From positions 15,598,932-15,662,931 of the forward strand of contig JACBWW010000004.1 in NCBI GenBank assembly GCA_020086605.1: 64,000 bases of DNA, written 5' to 3'. Positions within the stretch are counted from its first letter, which is position 1. Every line of letters starts with the position of its first letter. This stretch comes from Lanius collurio. Taxonomy: Eukaryota; Chordata; Aves; Passeriformes; Laniidae. The notes beneath the pieces are model-generated. The model was not told the DNA's origin, ran no database searches, and was given only the letters and a program-made list of their open reading frames with translations. A program made the translations under genes and the position numbers. Of the stretch, positions 20,001-34,200 are shown piece after piece.

Positions 20001-23000
20001 GAAGCTTCCACTTGTATTTACTTGGATCATCACATTCTAACTTCAATGGAACTTTCAGTATCTGACATGGAATTTCACAAGACACAAGTATTTTTTTCAG
20101 GTTTCAGAAACTGTAACTGTGACAAAGTCAGGAGATAGTCCTTAGTGGTTTAGAGTTTCTCCTGTGAGTTGTTGAGGGAAGCACAAAAATAATCATTGTT
20201 CTGTGTCATGATCCATGTAAATGTGAGGCAAAAGGAAGATTTTCAGGGCACACAGCAGTACTTTGTGGCTTCTAAAGCCTTTCTTACTGTTACTGCTTCT
20301 GCTTTGGAGTGGATCACCACTCCTTGAGAAAAAGCCTGCTAGAGTGCCCCAGCAGTGTGATGAGACGTTTTTGCTTTAAAGGACAGAATTTCCCCTCAAC
20401 TGACCATTTCAGAGCAACAACATGAAAAAAAACAACCCCAAAGGTCCATGAGAACTAGGTAAGTTTCCATTCCCAAACTGACTGCGGAGGAGGAGGATCT
20501 TCCTGTTGCGTTTATACGGTTTTAATCAATTTCATGTTTTCTTTTACTACAGAAGTGACTATGCTGGTTCAGTGATTTGAACATTTACAATGCCAAAGCA
20601 GCCCAGGCTACTTTAATCTTTTTGCGACCCTCCCTCCCCCTCCTTCCTTTGTTTGGGGCCAGGTAAATAGATAAAATAAGTCATTACTGAGATTATTGCA
20701 GTCTGGATCATTACACAGACTTCCATCTGCCAGTATTTTGTCAATCTTCCTACTATTAAAAAGCCATTAGATTACATCTGACATTCATTTATGATCAACA
20801 GATAAACCAGTTCACTTGACAGATAAATAGGAACCCAAGCAACTATTTTTTAATTGTGACTACTACCATATGTTGTCACTCCTGATATATTTAATCACTG
20901 ATCATGCTTTAATTAAATATATCTTAAACCTCTTTGTCTTATCAGTAGAAGAAAAAAACAGATGGCAATAATTTGATATGGCTTTGAGTTTACTGTAGAC
21001 TTATATTTTTGTTGACATGCAATAGAGAATTCAATTTGAAAATACATATATAGAGATGTAGCATGCATGCAGGTTTACTTCTGATATTTGGAGAACAGGA
21101 ACTGTTGTGTAAAGTTGGTGATACTGGAATTTTGAAGAAAAAATCAGAAGTAATAGTAGTATTTTTATTAAGGAAAAGGGCTTTCACATACTGTCCTAAA
21201 GGTTTTTGTGTACATTTGTTAGAATACTTATTTTGAATATAGTGGGTAACAAAAATATAGCATATTCCTGTTAAGTGTGTAAGTGTGCTTAGACTACGTA
21301 ATTTTTACTTTTAACAGAATGAAAGGAAACAATGATAAGTTTCAAACTAAAGACTGTTTTATATCACTCTCTTTTTATTTTTCATATCTTAGTGTGTTAA
21401 AAAAATTGCTATGGAGTGTCCTGAGGATTACTCTATTGGAAATTTAGTCACTGCATACTACTTTGTTTGCTTTCTGACTCCTGGCAGCCTGAACCAGAGA
21501 TGCACATGAGTCACAACAGAATGCAACCACCAGTGTCTCCTTGAGGGCAGTATGTAAGTTTACAAATAAGTCCATCATGTGATTGAAATTTCTCAAGAAT
21601 TTATGGACTTAAAAAAATTAAATGTGGTTAACCTAAATACAACTGATATAATGGGACTTCACAGTTCATACTTTCCATTATTCATCACTCTCTTTTGAAA
21701 CATAATCTTCTGTGAAATTTTTTTCTCCTAGAAACATTCCAGCCATGAACTCTTTCCAAAGTTGTTGGGTTTTTTGTTATTGCTTTTTTTTCTTTTGTGG
21801 AAAATGTCAAGACATTTTACATTTCTATTTCAGAATGTGGTAAAGAATAGAGATACATCCACACAGAGACACACAGACGCGTATTTTTCCCATGGTAAAA
21901 AAAGAAGACATGATCACACTTAAACAAAGGAGACAGCCATACCAAGCATGACTGACATTTTTCACCTGATATATTGTCCATAAAAACTCTGAAGTAGAAA
22001 TCTTCAGGAAAAATAACACTCATGTAAACTCTTGAATACTTGCAGATGAGCATTTTTTTTCTGAGGAAGAAATCACATAATGCCAGCTGTAATAGTACTT
22101 TCCACAGGTTAGGACTCTATCAGTTTTTTAATCATAAGGATGAAGGTATTGGTGAACATGGAGGATAAATTCTTTAAAGAAAGTATTCCATAAGAAGCCA
22201 GAGTATGTTAAAGGAAAATACATGCTGCCCAGTGTGTCTATTTTCAAAAGATTTTTCTTGCCATGGGTGAAATCAAACCTGTGGCCAGCCAAACTTTCAT
22301 TATGACTTTCTATCTAGTTATTTCTGTAGAATCTTGCTGAAACTAACTCTTTCCTTTTCTTTCTTCTGTGTTTTCCCTGCATCTCTAAATGGGCAAATTT
22401 GCCAGAATATGAAGGAATGAGTGAAAGAAAGGAAAATCCTACAAGTGAAGGTCTTCTTCATAAGAATCCATGAACTCTGTCTCCAGTGGTATACAGTAAC
22501 CCTACAGCCTCACATGATTGTTACGCAAACTGAACACACTTTGAGGAGTATGTTTTAACACTCTACACACTCAAAGTGTAATATTTAAGGAGGACATTGT
22601 ACATTAACATTTTAGACAAGAAAAAATTTAGATAATTGTGACAAAGTTAAGACCAGTAAGCTGTAAAAGATAAAATTTTCAGAAGAAACTCACATTATTA
22701 TAAGGTTACCTGTATCTCAATAGAAAATCTGAAGTATAAGCAACAATACTTAAGTGGCAATATTTTAGTGATTAATCAACAATACCAACATGATTAGTAA
22801 GCTAGCATTAAATCATTGCATTTCAGTGAGATGTAAACAGTTGAATTATTTTTATTGTTTCTTGCAAAAAGGTTTGTCTGAACATTTAAAATTTTTTAAA
22901 ATTTAATTGAAAGTCTTGAATTCATCACGTGAAAATACCTGGCACTTAGGCACTAGCTGAATCAGATTTAAATTAAGCATCTGGTCCCAGATTCACTCCA

Positions 23001-24099
23001 GAGCTAGCACTCTCACCTCTAAGATGAAGTCTCTAATGTCTGTACAGCCATGTGCACCATTAAGGACTCAAAATGGAAGGCTGTTTAGCAAAGTATTTTC
23101 TCAGTGCTAAAATGTTAGCTTAGTTTCTGCAGATGTCAAGAATACCAAATAATATTTTCCATGTAGTGAAGTTGTGTGATTGACCTTCGTAGTCCTCAGG
23201 TAAAGAAGGCTTGCTGTGATATAAAATTATGATAATTGATTAAATCACAAGTTTCTCAAGAAAGGAGCAATAAATTCTTGTTGTCCTTGTCCCTAAAGTT
23301 GCAAATAAATCCTGATAAGTACCTGGTAATTCAGTCTCAAGGAAAGTAATAAGTACAACTGAAGACTGACTTACTTATATGTATTTAATTAAGGAAACAG
23401 AAAAAAATTATTGTTTTTTTTTTAACTGTGAAGTTATTATAAAAATGTGAGCACAGAACTAAGATTCAGAAAAAAAGGTAAGAAAAAGCAGAAAACAGAT
23501 GAACTTTATTGGTAGCACTCATCAAAAGGTCATAGCTTTACTTGCCTTGCTCTTGCCTTCAGCCCCTTGAAGTTTGTGTTGTTCTGCAGTTTAGGAGGAG
23601 GGTAAGCATCAGAGAGGACCAAAGAAGAGAGACAGCCTTGGAATCAGCAGTGTAACAGTAGAATGTTAAAAAAATAGCTCTTTCTTTACCTTAAATAACT
23701 GAATGTCACATTCCTGCAGACTTATTTCTGAATCTTTGGAGTGTCTCCTTTAAAAAAAAATCATTGGCTTTATAATGGGCAGCCCTCCAAACATTTGTCA
23801 AAAGATCAGACCTTTGTGCACACACACAGAACAATATCTGAACATGCCCTAAGTAAGTTAACTATTACAAAACATATTAAACCTCATATACCTATCTAAC
23901 ACAGAACAACAGGTTTGGGAAAACAGTAAAAGAATGGTTTTTACTGTTTCCATAGTACATTAAAAGGATTTTGTATAGCTTTTTTTTTGCACTGGTTGGT
24001 GTCAGTGGGAGGACAAGAACACTCAGCTGATTGATTTTTGTTTATATTGTTTCAACACTGCTGTAGTTACAGGTCCAGCCCTTCTAGGCATTGTGTTGC
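17046..24099. other. Non-coding intergenic sequence downstream of DIO2
   Basis: AT-rich, CpG-poor unique sequence with no supportable gene. All open frames are under about 135 codons and match nothing I recognise. Contents include a (CAAA)n microsatellite at 18099-18118. A compositionally complex stretch at about 20460-20900 includes a CT-rich block around 20630-20655 and several AT-rich homeobox-type motifs, and could be a conserved non-coding element. Short A/T runs also occur near 21780 and 23410. Confidence 0.8.
18099..18118. repeat. (CAAA)n microsatellite
   Basis: Five perfect CAAA units in a row. A simple tandem repeat with no sign of function. Confidence 0.8.
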
Positions 24100-25145
24100 A
24101 AACTGACACAGGAACACTTGGATGAAGAACTGGCTGCATAGCCTCACACAAAGACTTGTGGTCAATGGCTCGGTGTACATATAGAGACCAGTGACAAGTG
24201 GTGTCCCTCAGGGGCTGGTACCAGGGCCAATACTGTTCAGTATCTCTGGGGGGATTGAGTGCACCCTCAGTAAGTTTGCTGGCAGCACCAAGGTGAGTGG
24301 TGCAGCTGACACGTTGGAGGGAAGGGGTGCCATCCAAAAGGACCTTGACACGCTTGAGAGGTGGGCAGATGCAGACCTCATGGAGTTCAACAATGCAAAG
24401 TGCAAGGTCCTGCAACTGGGTCACAGCGCTCCCAGACAAACCTAGAGGTTGGGCAGAGAAGTGATTGAGAGCAGGCCCATGGAAAAAAAGCTTCAGGGTG
24501 ATGGTTGATGAAAAACTCAAAGTGAGCCATCAGCTCACAGCCTGGAAAGCCAACCCAGTCCTGAGCTGCATCAAAAGAGGTGTGACCAGCAAGATGACAG
24601 AGGTGATTCTACTACTCTACTCTGCTCTCTTGAGACCCCACCTGGAGTGCTGCATAGAGTTCTGGTGCCTCCAATAGGAAGGACATGGACCTGTTGGAAC
24701 AAGTCCAGAGGAGCATCACCAGGTGGTAAGAGGACTGGAACACTTTTCCTATCAAGATAGGCTGAAAAATTTGGGGCTGTTCACCCCTGAAAAGAGAAGG
24801 TTGCATGAAGACCTCATAGCAATATTCCAGTATCTGAAGGGGGCCTACAAGGAAGCTGGAGAGAGACTCTTTGTCAGGAACTGTAGTGATTGGACAAGGA
24901 GTGATGGGTGCAAACTGAAAGAGGGGAGATTTAGGCTAGTGTTAGGAAGAAAATCTTTACTATGAGGCACTGGAAGAGGCTGCCCAGGGAGGCCGTGGAT
25001 GCCCCAAACCTGGCAGCATTGTTAGATGAAGCCTTGACCAGCCAGATCTAGTGGAGGTGTCCCTGCCTATGGCAGGGGGATTTGGGACCAGATGATCTCT
25101 GCAGTCCTGTACAACCCTTAACATTCTATGATTCTCTGATTCTAG
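24100..25145 (+). mobile_element. CR1 LINE, 5'-truncated, with decayed reverse-transcriptase ORF
   Basis: This is a 5'-truncated Chicken Repeat 1 non-LTR retrotransposon. The + strand encodes fragments of the CR1 reverse-transcriptase ORF2: TSGVPQG...GP around 24200, IECTLSKFA around 24265, DLDTLERWAD and MEFNNAKCKVLQLGH around 24340-24425, then LYSALLRPHLECC around 24625-24655 and LKNLGLF.PEKRRL around 24760-24810. Stops and frameshifts separate them. The catalytic FADD region is altered: the frame reads FAGSTK, after a short deletion that removed the INDL block. The non-coding 3' end (GGTGTCCCTGCC, GATGATCTCTGCAGTCC) finishes at 25121-25143 with ATTCTATGATTCTCTGATTCT, the diagnostic CR1 octamer-type terminus. 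The element is inactive. Frames on the opposite strand here are shadows. Confidence 0.95.
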
Positions 25146-25270
25146 AGTTGTTGCCTGGAGAATATTTTCTAGAGGTTTCTCCATTCCAATTTTAAGTGAT
25201 GAGACACGTAACTACTTTCCATTAGTATTCACAAGTTCAGTTACCTTCATATGAAGGTTTTTGGTTTTGG

Positions 25271-25285
25271 TTTTTTTTTTTTTTT
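25271..25285. repeat. T15 homopolymer run
   Basis: T15 preceded by GGTTTTGG, 126 bases downstream of the CR1 3' end. It is not a CR1 tail, because CR1 ends in octamer repeats and not in poly(A). Confidence 0.8.
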
Positions 25286-28200
25286 CTGTTGGATAAAGCT
25301 CTCTTTCCCTTTTTTGAATTTTCTGAGATACCCAATCTCCCTTGTTATTAACTAAAAATCATGCAAACAAACCACATGCCTTTATCCAGGCTTTCATCCA
25401 ACCCAATTCTCCCACATTTCCTGTTTCTCAGCCCTTTCCTTTAAACCTTAGACCACACTGACTAGTCCAAAATCTATTTTAAAAATCACTTACATATAAA
25501 TTAAGCTTAGAGTAGTTGTAGGATTTTGAAGAGCCCAGGTAGGAAAATCAATACCCAGCATTCTGTCTTGGTCTTTTGTAAATAGATATTTGCAAATATA
25601 ATTGAGATTTTTTTTGCTTGGGATGCATACAAGCTGACATTTTGAGGGAGCCTATCCTCTGCTTAAAATAAGAAAAAATATGTGTTAAAGTTGTCATTGT
25701 AGGTCTTTGAAGGAAACTGGTAATTCAGACAACATTGTATACTAAATACTCACTGAATGTCTTGTTATGCTCTGGAAGTTACTTGCAGGATGTTAGTTGA
25801 TAACTGGTAACAGTTACAATAAGAATTCAGCTTTTTTGACTAATTTCCATAGAAGATGAGAATCTTTCCACCACCACTTCAATATTACTCAGGGAAGCAA
25901 GGAAAATGTAGCTGTTCTTTTGGATAACTTTGTTATTTAAAAATAAATCTTCGTTTCTTGCAACACCCCATAGTTTCTGTTTCAGCTCTAGTTCTTCCAG
26001 GTCTGACACTTTTCCTGGACATTTCTCTATGCATTTATGTAATTATGGATTTCTACCTTTCATGCCAAAGGCAAAGGTAGGCCTTGTTGCTTAAGCAGCA
26101 TTCTGATCCATGGGCATTTTCCTAAGAGTTTGGGTTTGCTTTTTTTTTCTGAATAACTGGGCAGCTGCAGGATGTCAGATGATCAGTGGCCCAGCAGTTG
26201 GAACAGTGCTCTCTGAATTGGTATTGCACTAGAGATCCTCTAACACACGTCTGGAGACTGCTGCCAGGTGGGCCACGGTGACCCTGGGCACTGCTGAATT
26301 TCTGTTAAGCTTGCACAAGAGGAGTGGTATTTCCCCATTCTCTTTCAAAGTATTAGTTTGCGCAAATCCCTTTTTCTTCCTTGCATTTCACCAGCTCATG
26401 CTAGGCAGGGACTCAGTCCTGCTTATTACAGCTGCAGTCCTGGCACTCTGGGCTTTCATGTGAAGCTCAGACACGGACTAGCTCTTGCTGCCTTTCTGTA
26501 GCAGGTGGTCAGAGGACAACTGCTGACAAATGCTGTCTGGGTGGCATGTGCTGAGCTGTGTGTGGAAAAAGGGTCAGATCACGTGGAATTGGCATAACCC
26601 TAACACAAACTTGGATAAATAGTGCATCAAAAACCTTTGCCAATGGAGAGAAGACTTACCAAGCATGTAGCCTATGGCTTAAAAACAAATGGTACTATCA
26701 GAACCTGTGTTCACTTACAGGGAACAAAGTACTGCTGTTTGTTTTGTTGGCCCTAAGTTTATAAGGCCTACAGATTTCATTAGTTTTTAACTGACTCTTG
26801 TGAAACTGCCTTACAATGCTTTTTCTCTTTTTTTTCTTTTCTTTTTTGTTAAATTCTGGACATAACATGTTGAAACATCACCATCCTTTACTCCTTACCC
26901 TAAAACACATGTGCACATCCACAAATGAAAAGGCATCTCATGCTCTTTGTATGTTAAGGGACTGAATTTCTAATGAGTTCAGCTCCCATACAGCTAATTT
27001 CATAATGATCAGATTTCCAGAAGAGGCTGACCTGCCAGTTTTGTGAACTGGAATAAATGGGACTGAGATTCTACCATTAGTGTTTTGGGAGCTCTCTGAG
27101 TATGCAAAATATGAGAGCTTTGCTTTATTGCTACATCAAACAGACACAAAGCCAAAATCAAAAAATATTTGGAAATGATGTAAGAAGAACCTTGGTTTCA
27201 GGTGTCAGGCATTAAGGAAAAGCCCCTAGGCTTATTCTTGTCTTCCTTAATACAGGCTAAGGCTTCTTGCTTGTCTTTGAATGGCAGCAGGCTCTGGACC
27301 TGTCTCTTTTCTTGTTTATGCACTGCCAGGCCTACTTTGAATTTCTTCTAATCTGCAGCCCAGAACAAGTGGAAATCTCATCAGACCTGTTAAATCCTTA
27401 CCTTCCCCTAGGGTTGTTACTCAGTGAATGCCCTCCCTTTGAGCTCTCCCCATAAAACTGAATTCCTTGCTCAGGACAGGAAAGTTATGGGCTAGTGTTT
27501 TTTTACTGAAGAGATAATGTGGTGCTTATACCTAGCCAATGAAAAGCACGTGCTTGTATTAATCTACACCTGATCTGTCTTCTGCTGGTTTTGGTAAGTA
27601 AAAAGATACACGTATGCATTAGCTGGAGCAGATGAGACATCCTCGGATAGTAGTGATATGGAGTTGTTTTTGTTAGACCAGGTAGAGCTGTGCAGGTCAC
27701 CACAGAGGGATGCATGTTTCTTGATGCTGGTCAGCTTTGGAAAAAGACTTGATCTTTGACTATTGCTTGTGGCTGGGTCATGATTTTCAAGATAGAAGAA
27801 AAGTTTTGAAAGAAAGTGGATTTGCACAGCAAAATACCAACCACAGCATTAGCAAAGTTGAGAATGGAAGGAACTAAGGCATACTTGCAAATGAAACACC
27901 TAAAATTCTACAAACCTACCCTAGTGTGTTTGGCACTCGATGAGGGCAGAAATAACATGCTCAGTTCATTTAGGATTCAGTTTTTCTCTTATTTAATAAC
28001 AGCCTTATTTGAGAGGGAACTCTCCTGTCTTCCTTAATTTGCCAAATAATTTCTAATTGCAAGACTAAACCTGAGGCAGGTGTAAATTGACACTGCCCCA
28101 ACACAGCAGGCACAAAAGGACTCTGATTCCTACACTAGTGGTTCCAGCTGAGGGTTTGCCTGTGGAGCTGTCTCTGAAGAGACATACAAGAAGATGTTTT

Positions 28201-31200
28201 ATTTTTTGGTATTTTTTTACATAAAGGTCTGGATACAGTGCAAGGTATGTGCCCTTGAAAAAGACTTGGGCTACTCTTTAGGGAGTGGGGATGGTAGTGA
28301 ATATATTTTAGGCTTATGTTTTTTTTCAAATCGGAAAGACCATATTGCTCATACCAATTCAGTTCCAGAAAATGTGGTAGTAGGGACCAGGGAATTCAAA
28401 GAGGATAGGAGCTTTTACTTTCTTTCATATGCATTGTCCCCTAGCCTATTTCTACTGCATTCTGTAGAAGAACATTATTTTTTTACCTAAAATATGTTGG
28501 TATTTTCAGTGCTGATGATCAGTTCTGCACTTTCAAGGGAGCTACAATAACAATCTTTAAAACAGCATTTGGCATTCAAGCAAATATCCCACAACAAAGA
28601 TGATAGCCACTTATTGTTCCTTGCTTCAGGCTGACTGCCCTCAAAATTTTTCAGCTGAAAGCTGTGATGGTCATGGCCCGGGGTGCATCACAGGCTTCCT
28701 GGCTTTGTCCTCAGGGTTATTGCAACAGTTGTGCTGTGAAGTAACAATGAGGTAGTGGGAAAGGGGTCTCATATCTGGGGTATGACTTCTTTGCAACTGC
28801 TACTTAAGCTGGAAAATTGTGTGTGAGGAGACTTAGTAATGTGGCTACAGTTAAATTAGTGCTTTACCTAAAAAAAGTGGAGTACTCTCAGAGATAGTCT
28901 AGTTTTTAGCTTTGAGAGCTCCTAAAGACCTATAAAAATCTGGGTGTCTCTTGCTTTGCCTTAGCTAATATTCTGAATATGTATACAGGAAAAACCTGGC
29001 CACAGAATCAATCACTAGGGAATTTTTCAAGGTTAAACAATGAATTAATTGTAGTGATTAATTACATCTCACCTCTTAATTCCTGAACAACTAGAGGATC
29101 ATACTATCTTGCAAAATAATTCCCATGCCTTTTCTATATTCTTCCACACTATTTTCCCATAGATCTCCTTGAAAGCTCAAGGGTGGACATGTTATTTTCC
29201 AGCCTTTAGTAGACTTGTAAAGAGTCAACTGTGCATTTAATTTCTGTCCTTGTTCTGAGACAGTTAGTGGTCGTTTAGCCTGGAGAGTCAAATATCTCTG
29301 AGTCAAAGTAATTTGTCTCCATGCATGGTTTGTAACTAATACTGTTGTAATACAGAAGAAACATGAAGCACTGAATATTTCTTGCCAATGCCATGGCACT
29401 CAAGCAAGTAGGGCATGTTTGAGACATGCCAGCTTCTTAATCCAAGGAGTCTACATGACAAATACAAAATAGTAGGTTGGAACCTGCAAAGACATCTCCT
29501 GCCTTCCCCTTTATGATATAGTGCCTTCATACTTGCAGAGAAGCAAATTTCTATAATATCATGCATCTGTCATAGAGAGGGGATTTTTTTCCCTTCTGTT
29601 GTCACAACAAAAAAAAGTATAAGAAATCAAAGGGCAAAAACATTTTCAGATTTGTGAGTTTAAACTGAGGTTCTGCCTTTTCTTTAGCTGGCTAAACTCT
29701 GTGATTTGCTCTTTGAAGTTTCTCAGCATCAGTTTGTTAATGTATGTTTTCATGTGGGGAAAATAGGCAGGAAATGCACATCTAAAATTACAGTTGTTTG
29801 ACCTAGTTTGTGAAGTCCTAGGCTGTGAGTTTGTCAGCCTCTCAAGTCCAGCTCTGTAAGAGGAGTCACCTTTAAGAAATGTGTTAGTTGTTCATGTTGT
29901 GTTTGAATTACAGGAGAAGATTCTAAATCAGGTTTAATTTTAGGATGCTGAAATAGAAAGATGTTAACAGCCTAAAAAAGTTGCATGACATGAATACCAG
30001 AAGAGAGGGACTGGGAAAGGAAATATTCAGGATTGTAGGAAGGATAAATATAAGCAAAGGAAAACTGAGATGGAACATCAGAAATAAAATCCTGGAATTC
30101 AAATGTATTCAGCTGAGTTGTAAGTACAGTTGCATAATCCTAGCTCTTTAGGGTAGTCATCAGAAATGTACCTATACTTCTGTAGGTACCATCTGTAGAC
30201 TATCTAAAGAATCTGCCTACATGTATTTTAAAGCACTTTTCATTGCACTAATAGAAAAGGGGATGGGGGAGGGGGGCAGGGGGGGCAACCTGCTGAGCCA
30301 GGGAAGTGGTCTACATGGCCTACATACTTGTTCTGAACAAAAGCTCTGGAGCCCAGTTCTCTTGCTTTATCAGATCACTTTTCCACATAAATAGGTGGGA
30401 TTTCCTGGGAACACATCCTTATAAAACTTCTCTTTCACTCCCTCTACTCAATGTTTTCACCTAACGTTACAGCTCTCTGAGCTTAAACTAGATTTTCAGA
30501 TCTCCAAAGCTAGATGAACCTGAATGAAAGTGGCATCATCATTTCTCTGCCTGCTGTGTTGAAAGCACTCATAGGTCACTATATTACAAAGCTAAATATA
30601 CCACTTGGTTTTCCTGTCTAAACCTGATGTATCTATTAAACCTGATGTATCTTTTACAGCAATGAGGGTTTGACTTTTCTGCATTATCTAGTGAGGGCAA
30701 TAGAATTAAAGTTAGGTCCAGTATTAGTGTGCTAATTTTTTAAAAAATTATTATTTCAATTGTCTTTGAATAGTGGCTTTAAGCACTGAGGAAAAGGCAA
30801 ATTTGGATCCTTTCCAGCTTTGGAGTGTCAACAGATTTTCTAGGCTTGAGTAATTTTATTTTTTTAAAGTTATTAAAGCTAACAGGCAAAACTCAGCCAT
30901 TACCAGAGTTTTGTATAATACTTCAATTCCCTTACACACTGCCAGTTGCTAACAGCACATGGAGCTAATCCGAGGTGGCCCAGCTTCTGGAATCTGCAGG
31001 CTGAATTAGCTGAAAAGACTTAAGACACATTGCCCAAATGTGAGGCTTTTTTTAGATGGTAAGTCATCCTTGCATTTTAAGGCTAGAAATGGATCCAGAC
31101 AAACATCCCTGAACTGGAGAAGAAATATGGATACAAATTTTGAAACTAATATTTTTCTCTACTGGAAAAGAACCCCCTAATTTTCTATTTATCCTGTTCC

Positions 31201-34200
31201 TCCTTTCCCTAACAAAGCAGTATTTTTCTGATCATGTGAATTTTATTTACTGACTACCAAGTAATTGCATGGTGAGTAATTGGATGGTTTTGCAGGACTG
31301 GGAATGGAATGCTGACTGCTTAACCTGTAGGTGAATATTCCAGTGCTGTGCTGCCCCAGCAGCGAGGGCAGATTGCTCTCAAATGCCGGCAGCGTGACGT
31401 GGTGGGATTCAGCCCAGTGGAGTCAAGCGTGTGCTTTGCAAGGGACACTTAGCTCTGTTGGCAGCCTAGGGAAAGGAGCAAGGACAGAAGGGTTCTTAGG
31501 GAGAATGTCTCTCCTACTAACAGCCCGTTGTCTGGATCGACTGTATCTGTGGCTATCTGAGAACATAGAAGTACTTGTAGTAATCGAAATCTCAATTTGT
31601 TCCTGCTGAGTACCTGCCGAGCTCTGTTATCTTTCACTGACACTAGATGAAAATTAAATATTTGATTTAGCTGCAGGACCTTAAGTAACTGCCTAAATCA
31701 CTGCTGGAAAAGTAAATAAGATTTTAAAAGAAAAATTTGTAGCACAGAAACTGCCAGAAGGAAGCAGTACTCAGCACCACTTCAGTTGAAAGAGGAGAAC
31801 AATTCCTGCTATTTCTCAGCAGTGGATCTTTTCTTTCTGACCCAGCAGCAGTTGATTAGTTACCCTGAGCTGTTGTAATCTGCACCAGGTCCCACTAAAA
31901 TCCCTGGGTTTTTTGCTTAAGAAGGAATGGTGAAAAAATGCAGCCCAGCTGTTACAATATAGAAACTTACAAGAGCAAAGCTTGTAAAAAGAAGCCCAGC
32001 ACAGAGAGAGCTTTTATTCATATGTAAAGAGTTTTTCCTCCTTTTCTTTTTCTTTCCTTTTTTTTTAACCACATGGAACATTTTTCCTCCTATAGTTTTT
32101 TGCAAATCTTCTTCCCCTTGTTGCTGGGAGATTTAAAACAAACAGCCAAACAACCAAGGGCATTTAATGAACTCTGAATTGCCTTGCTATTAACTGAGAG
32201 AATTTCTAGGTTTCCCACTTCCCCAACTGGCCTAAAATCACAAAAATAACCTCATCTTGTTATAATCCTGTTTCACAACTCGTTTTTCACTGCTTAATTC
32301 CACTCTAGACTGGATTTTTCTTTCTCAGCTCTCATTTTTCCCCTACTACACATGTATCCACTCTTCCTTTGTCACAAACAAGTTTGTTCACACACCCCCA
32401 CACATCCATGCTCGCATACATCAGGAGTGGTTTACAGCTCAATTTGAAAGATGTTTCTTAACAACAACAACAACAAAAAAGCTTTCATTGTTTCTGATGT
32501 GGAGCACAACTAACAAAACAAAGGAAACCAGAGTGGGCAGTAAAACTCTTGTGGTGTGCAAGCTCAGTTGTGGGAAATGTGGTGTTAATTTTTCTTATTT
32601 TAAAACCCACTAATGCCTCTCACAGAACTTAAAAGAACATTTTGTTTACTTAAAAAGTAAAAAAAAATAATCTGATGACTTCGTTATATGGGATTTATTT
32701 GGATTCCTTCTTTTTCTTAACTAGGAAAGTTTGTAGGAAAACAGGATATTTGTCTCTGATGAGGTTGTCTGCTACTTATTTCCTGCATAAACTTCCTGTT
32801 GCTACTTCAGAAACTACTGTCTAATCCACTTGTGTCCCAGGCCTTTAACTCTGTCACTGTGCACCTGGTCCCCAGACCACGGACTTCCAAAATTTGTTCT
32901 CCCATATCACCCTTGCCCTTAATTTCTTTAGCATCCACTGGCTGGGTCATGTGACAAGGTTTTCCTCACTCATTCTTTCCTTGAATAACCATTTTGGTCA
33001 TATCTCCCTCAAATTTCCCTGTTTCCTCACTGAACCTAAATTTGAACAGTCTGTTGAAGCCTGTGGAAAGAGGGTCCTTGCTTTTGTGTATGTTTCACCA
33101 CTGTCTCACTGCACACAGGAAATACCTACAGCCTTGCAAATATCCCTGGAAATTTGATTTCCAGGTTTTTCTGACTTTGTATCCACTCCCTTCATCCTCT
33201 AATTAGTACACTTGTTATGAGCTTACTTCTTTAGTTTAGCTAGTCTCTGTGGAGTGTGGCAATACCGTGCCTGTATTATTATTTTTTTTAATGTGAAAAA
33301 ATGCCATTTTCTTCCATCAGGGCAGATTTCACCGTCAGCTGTGTACTAAAAGGTCAGTGTACAAAAACCTTATAAAAGTATCGATCAGTCTGGAAGCTAG
33401 TGATATTTTTGTAATGCCCTGGTGACACAATGATTAAACTGATTAAGCCATAAACGATGAGGACATCACCTTCTGTCAGTTCAGCTCCTGGAATAGCTTT
33501 CCAGCCCCCAGTCTCCCAGTGTTCTGGATAAATGTGCTTTGAGTTCGTTGTAAAATGCCAGGTCAATGGACTGCCGAGTACTCAAACAAAGCTAAATGTC
33601 CTGACCACGTGCAAAGCCAGCTCTCCTGCCTGTGCTGCCACAGGTGAAATCAAGGCAGGGAAATGTGTGCAGTTGGCAGACCCACAGCAGAGGCCATCTC
33701 AGTTTGTCTGTAAGGAAGGTGAGTTGCTCCTCTCCACTAGTGACATGTTTTCTACTTCTGCCTGGCAATTTGCCTGGCTGCTCTTCACTACTTATTATCC
33801 AGCTAGTCTCAGGTCTGATATGATTTCATCTGGAAAAGGTTTCTATCTAATTCTTTGTTGAACAGAATCACAGTGCAACAGCTTCAAAGCTGAACCCCTG
33901 AATGTGTCCAGCACTAGGTACTGGGGCTACTCTAATGGCTCCAACAAATGAAGCTAAACATTGAGACCATTTGAAGAGTGTGACAAGCGAGGAGGGTAGT
34001 AGTGGTAGCAACTTGCTTATTACGCATGTCACACCAGGAACACTGCACACCAGCTTTTTGCCATCTGAGTGGTGTGCCAGGATGTGGGGCCAAAACATAG
34101 TCCTAGCTGTTTAAGGACCTGATTACCTGGGAAATGTTCCTTTTTGCAGAGTCACATACCCAGAGCTGGTGACGAGGGAGCTGAAGTGGGAGTGCGTCAA

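Noticed and set aside
24085..24180. Possible tRNA or other small RNA gene near the CR1 start
   Set aside because: No A/B box pair or cloverleaf; the sequence fits CR1 ORF2 upstream of the TSGVPQG block.
24023..24520. 165-codon frame on the minus strand
   Set aside because: Antisense of the CR1 reverse-transcriptase region; a shadow frame.
31331..31609. 92-codon frame on the + strand in slightly GC-richer sequence
   Set aside because: No known domain, no splice sites with continuing exons and no repeat of the frame in a homologous setting. Chance frame.
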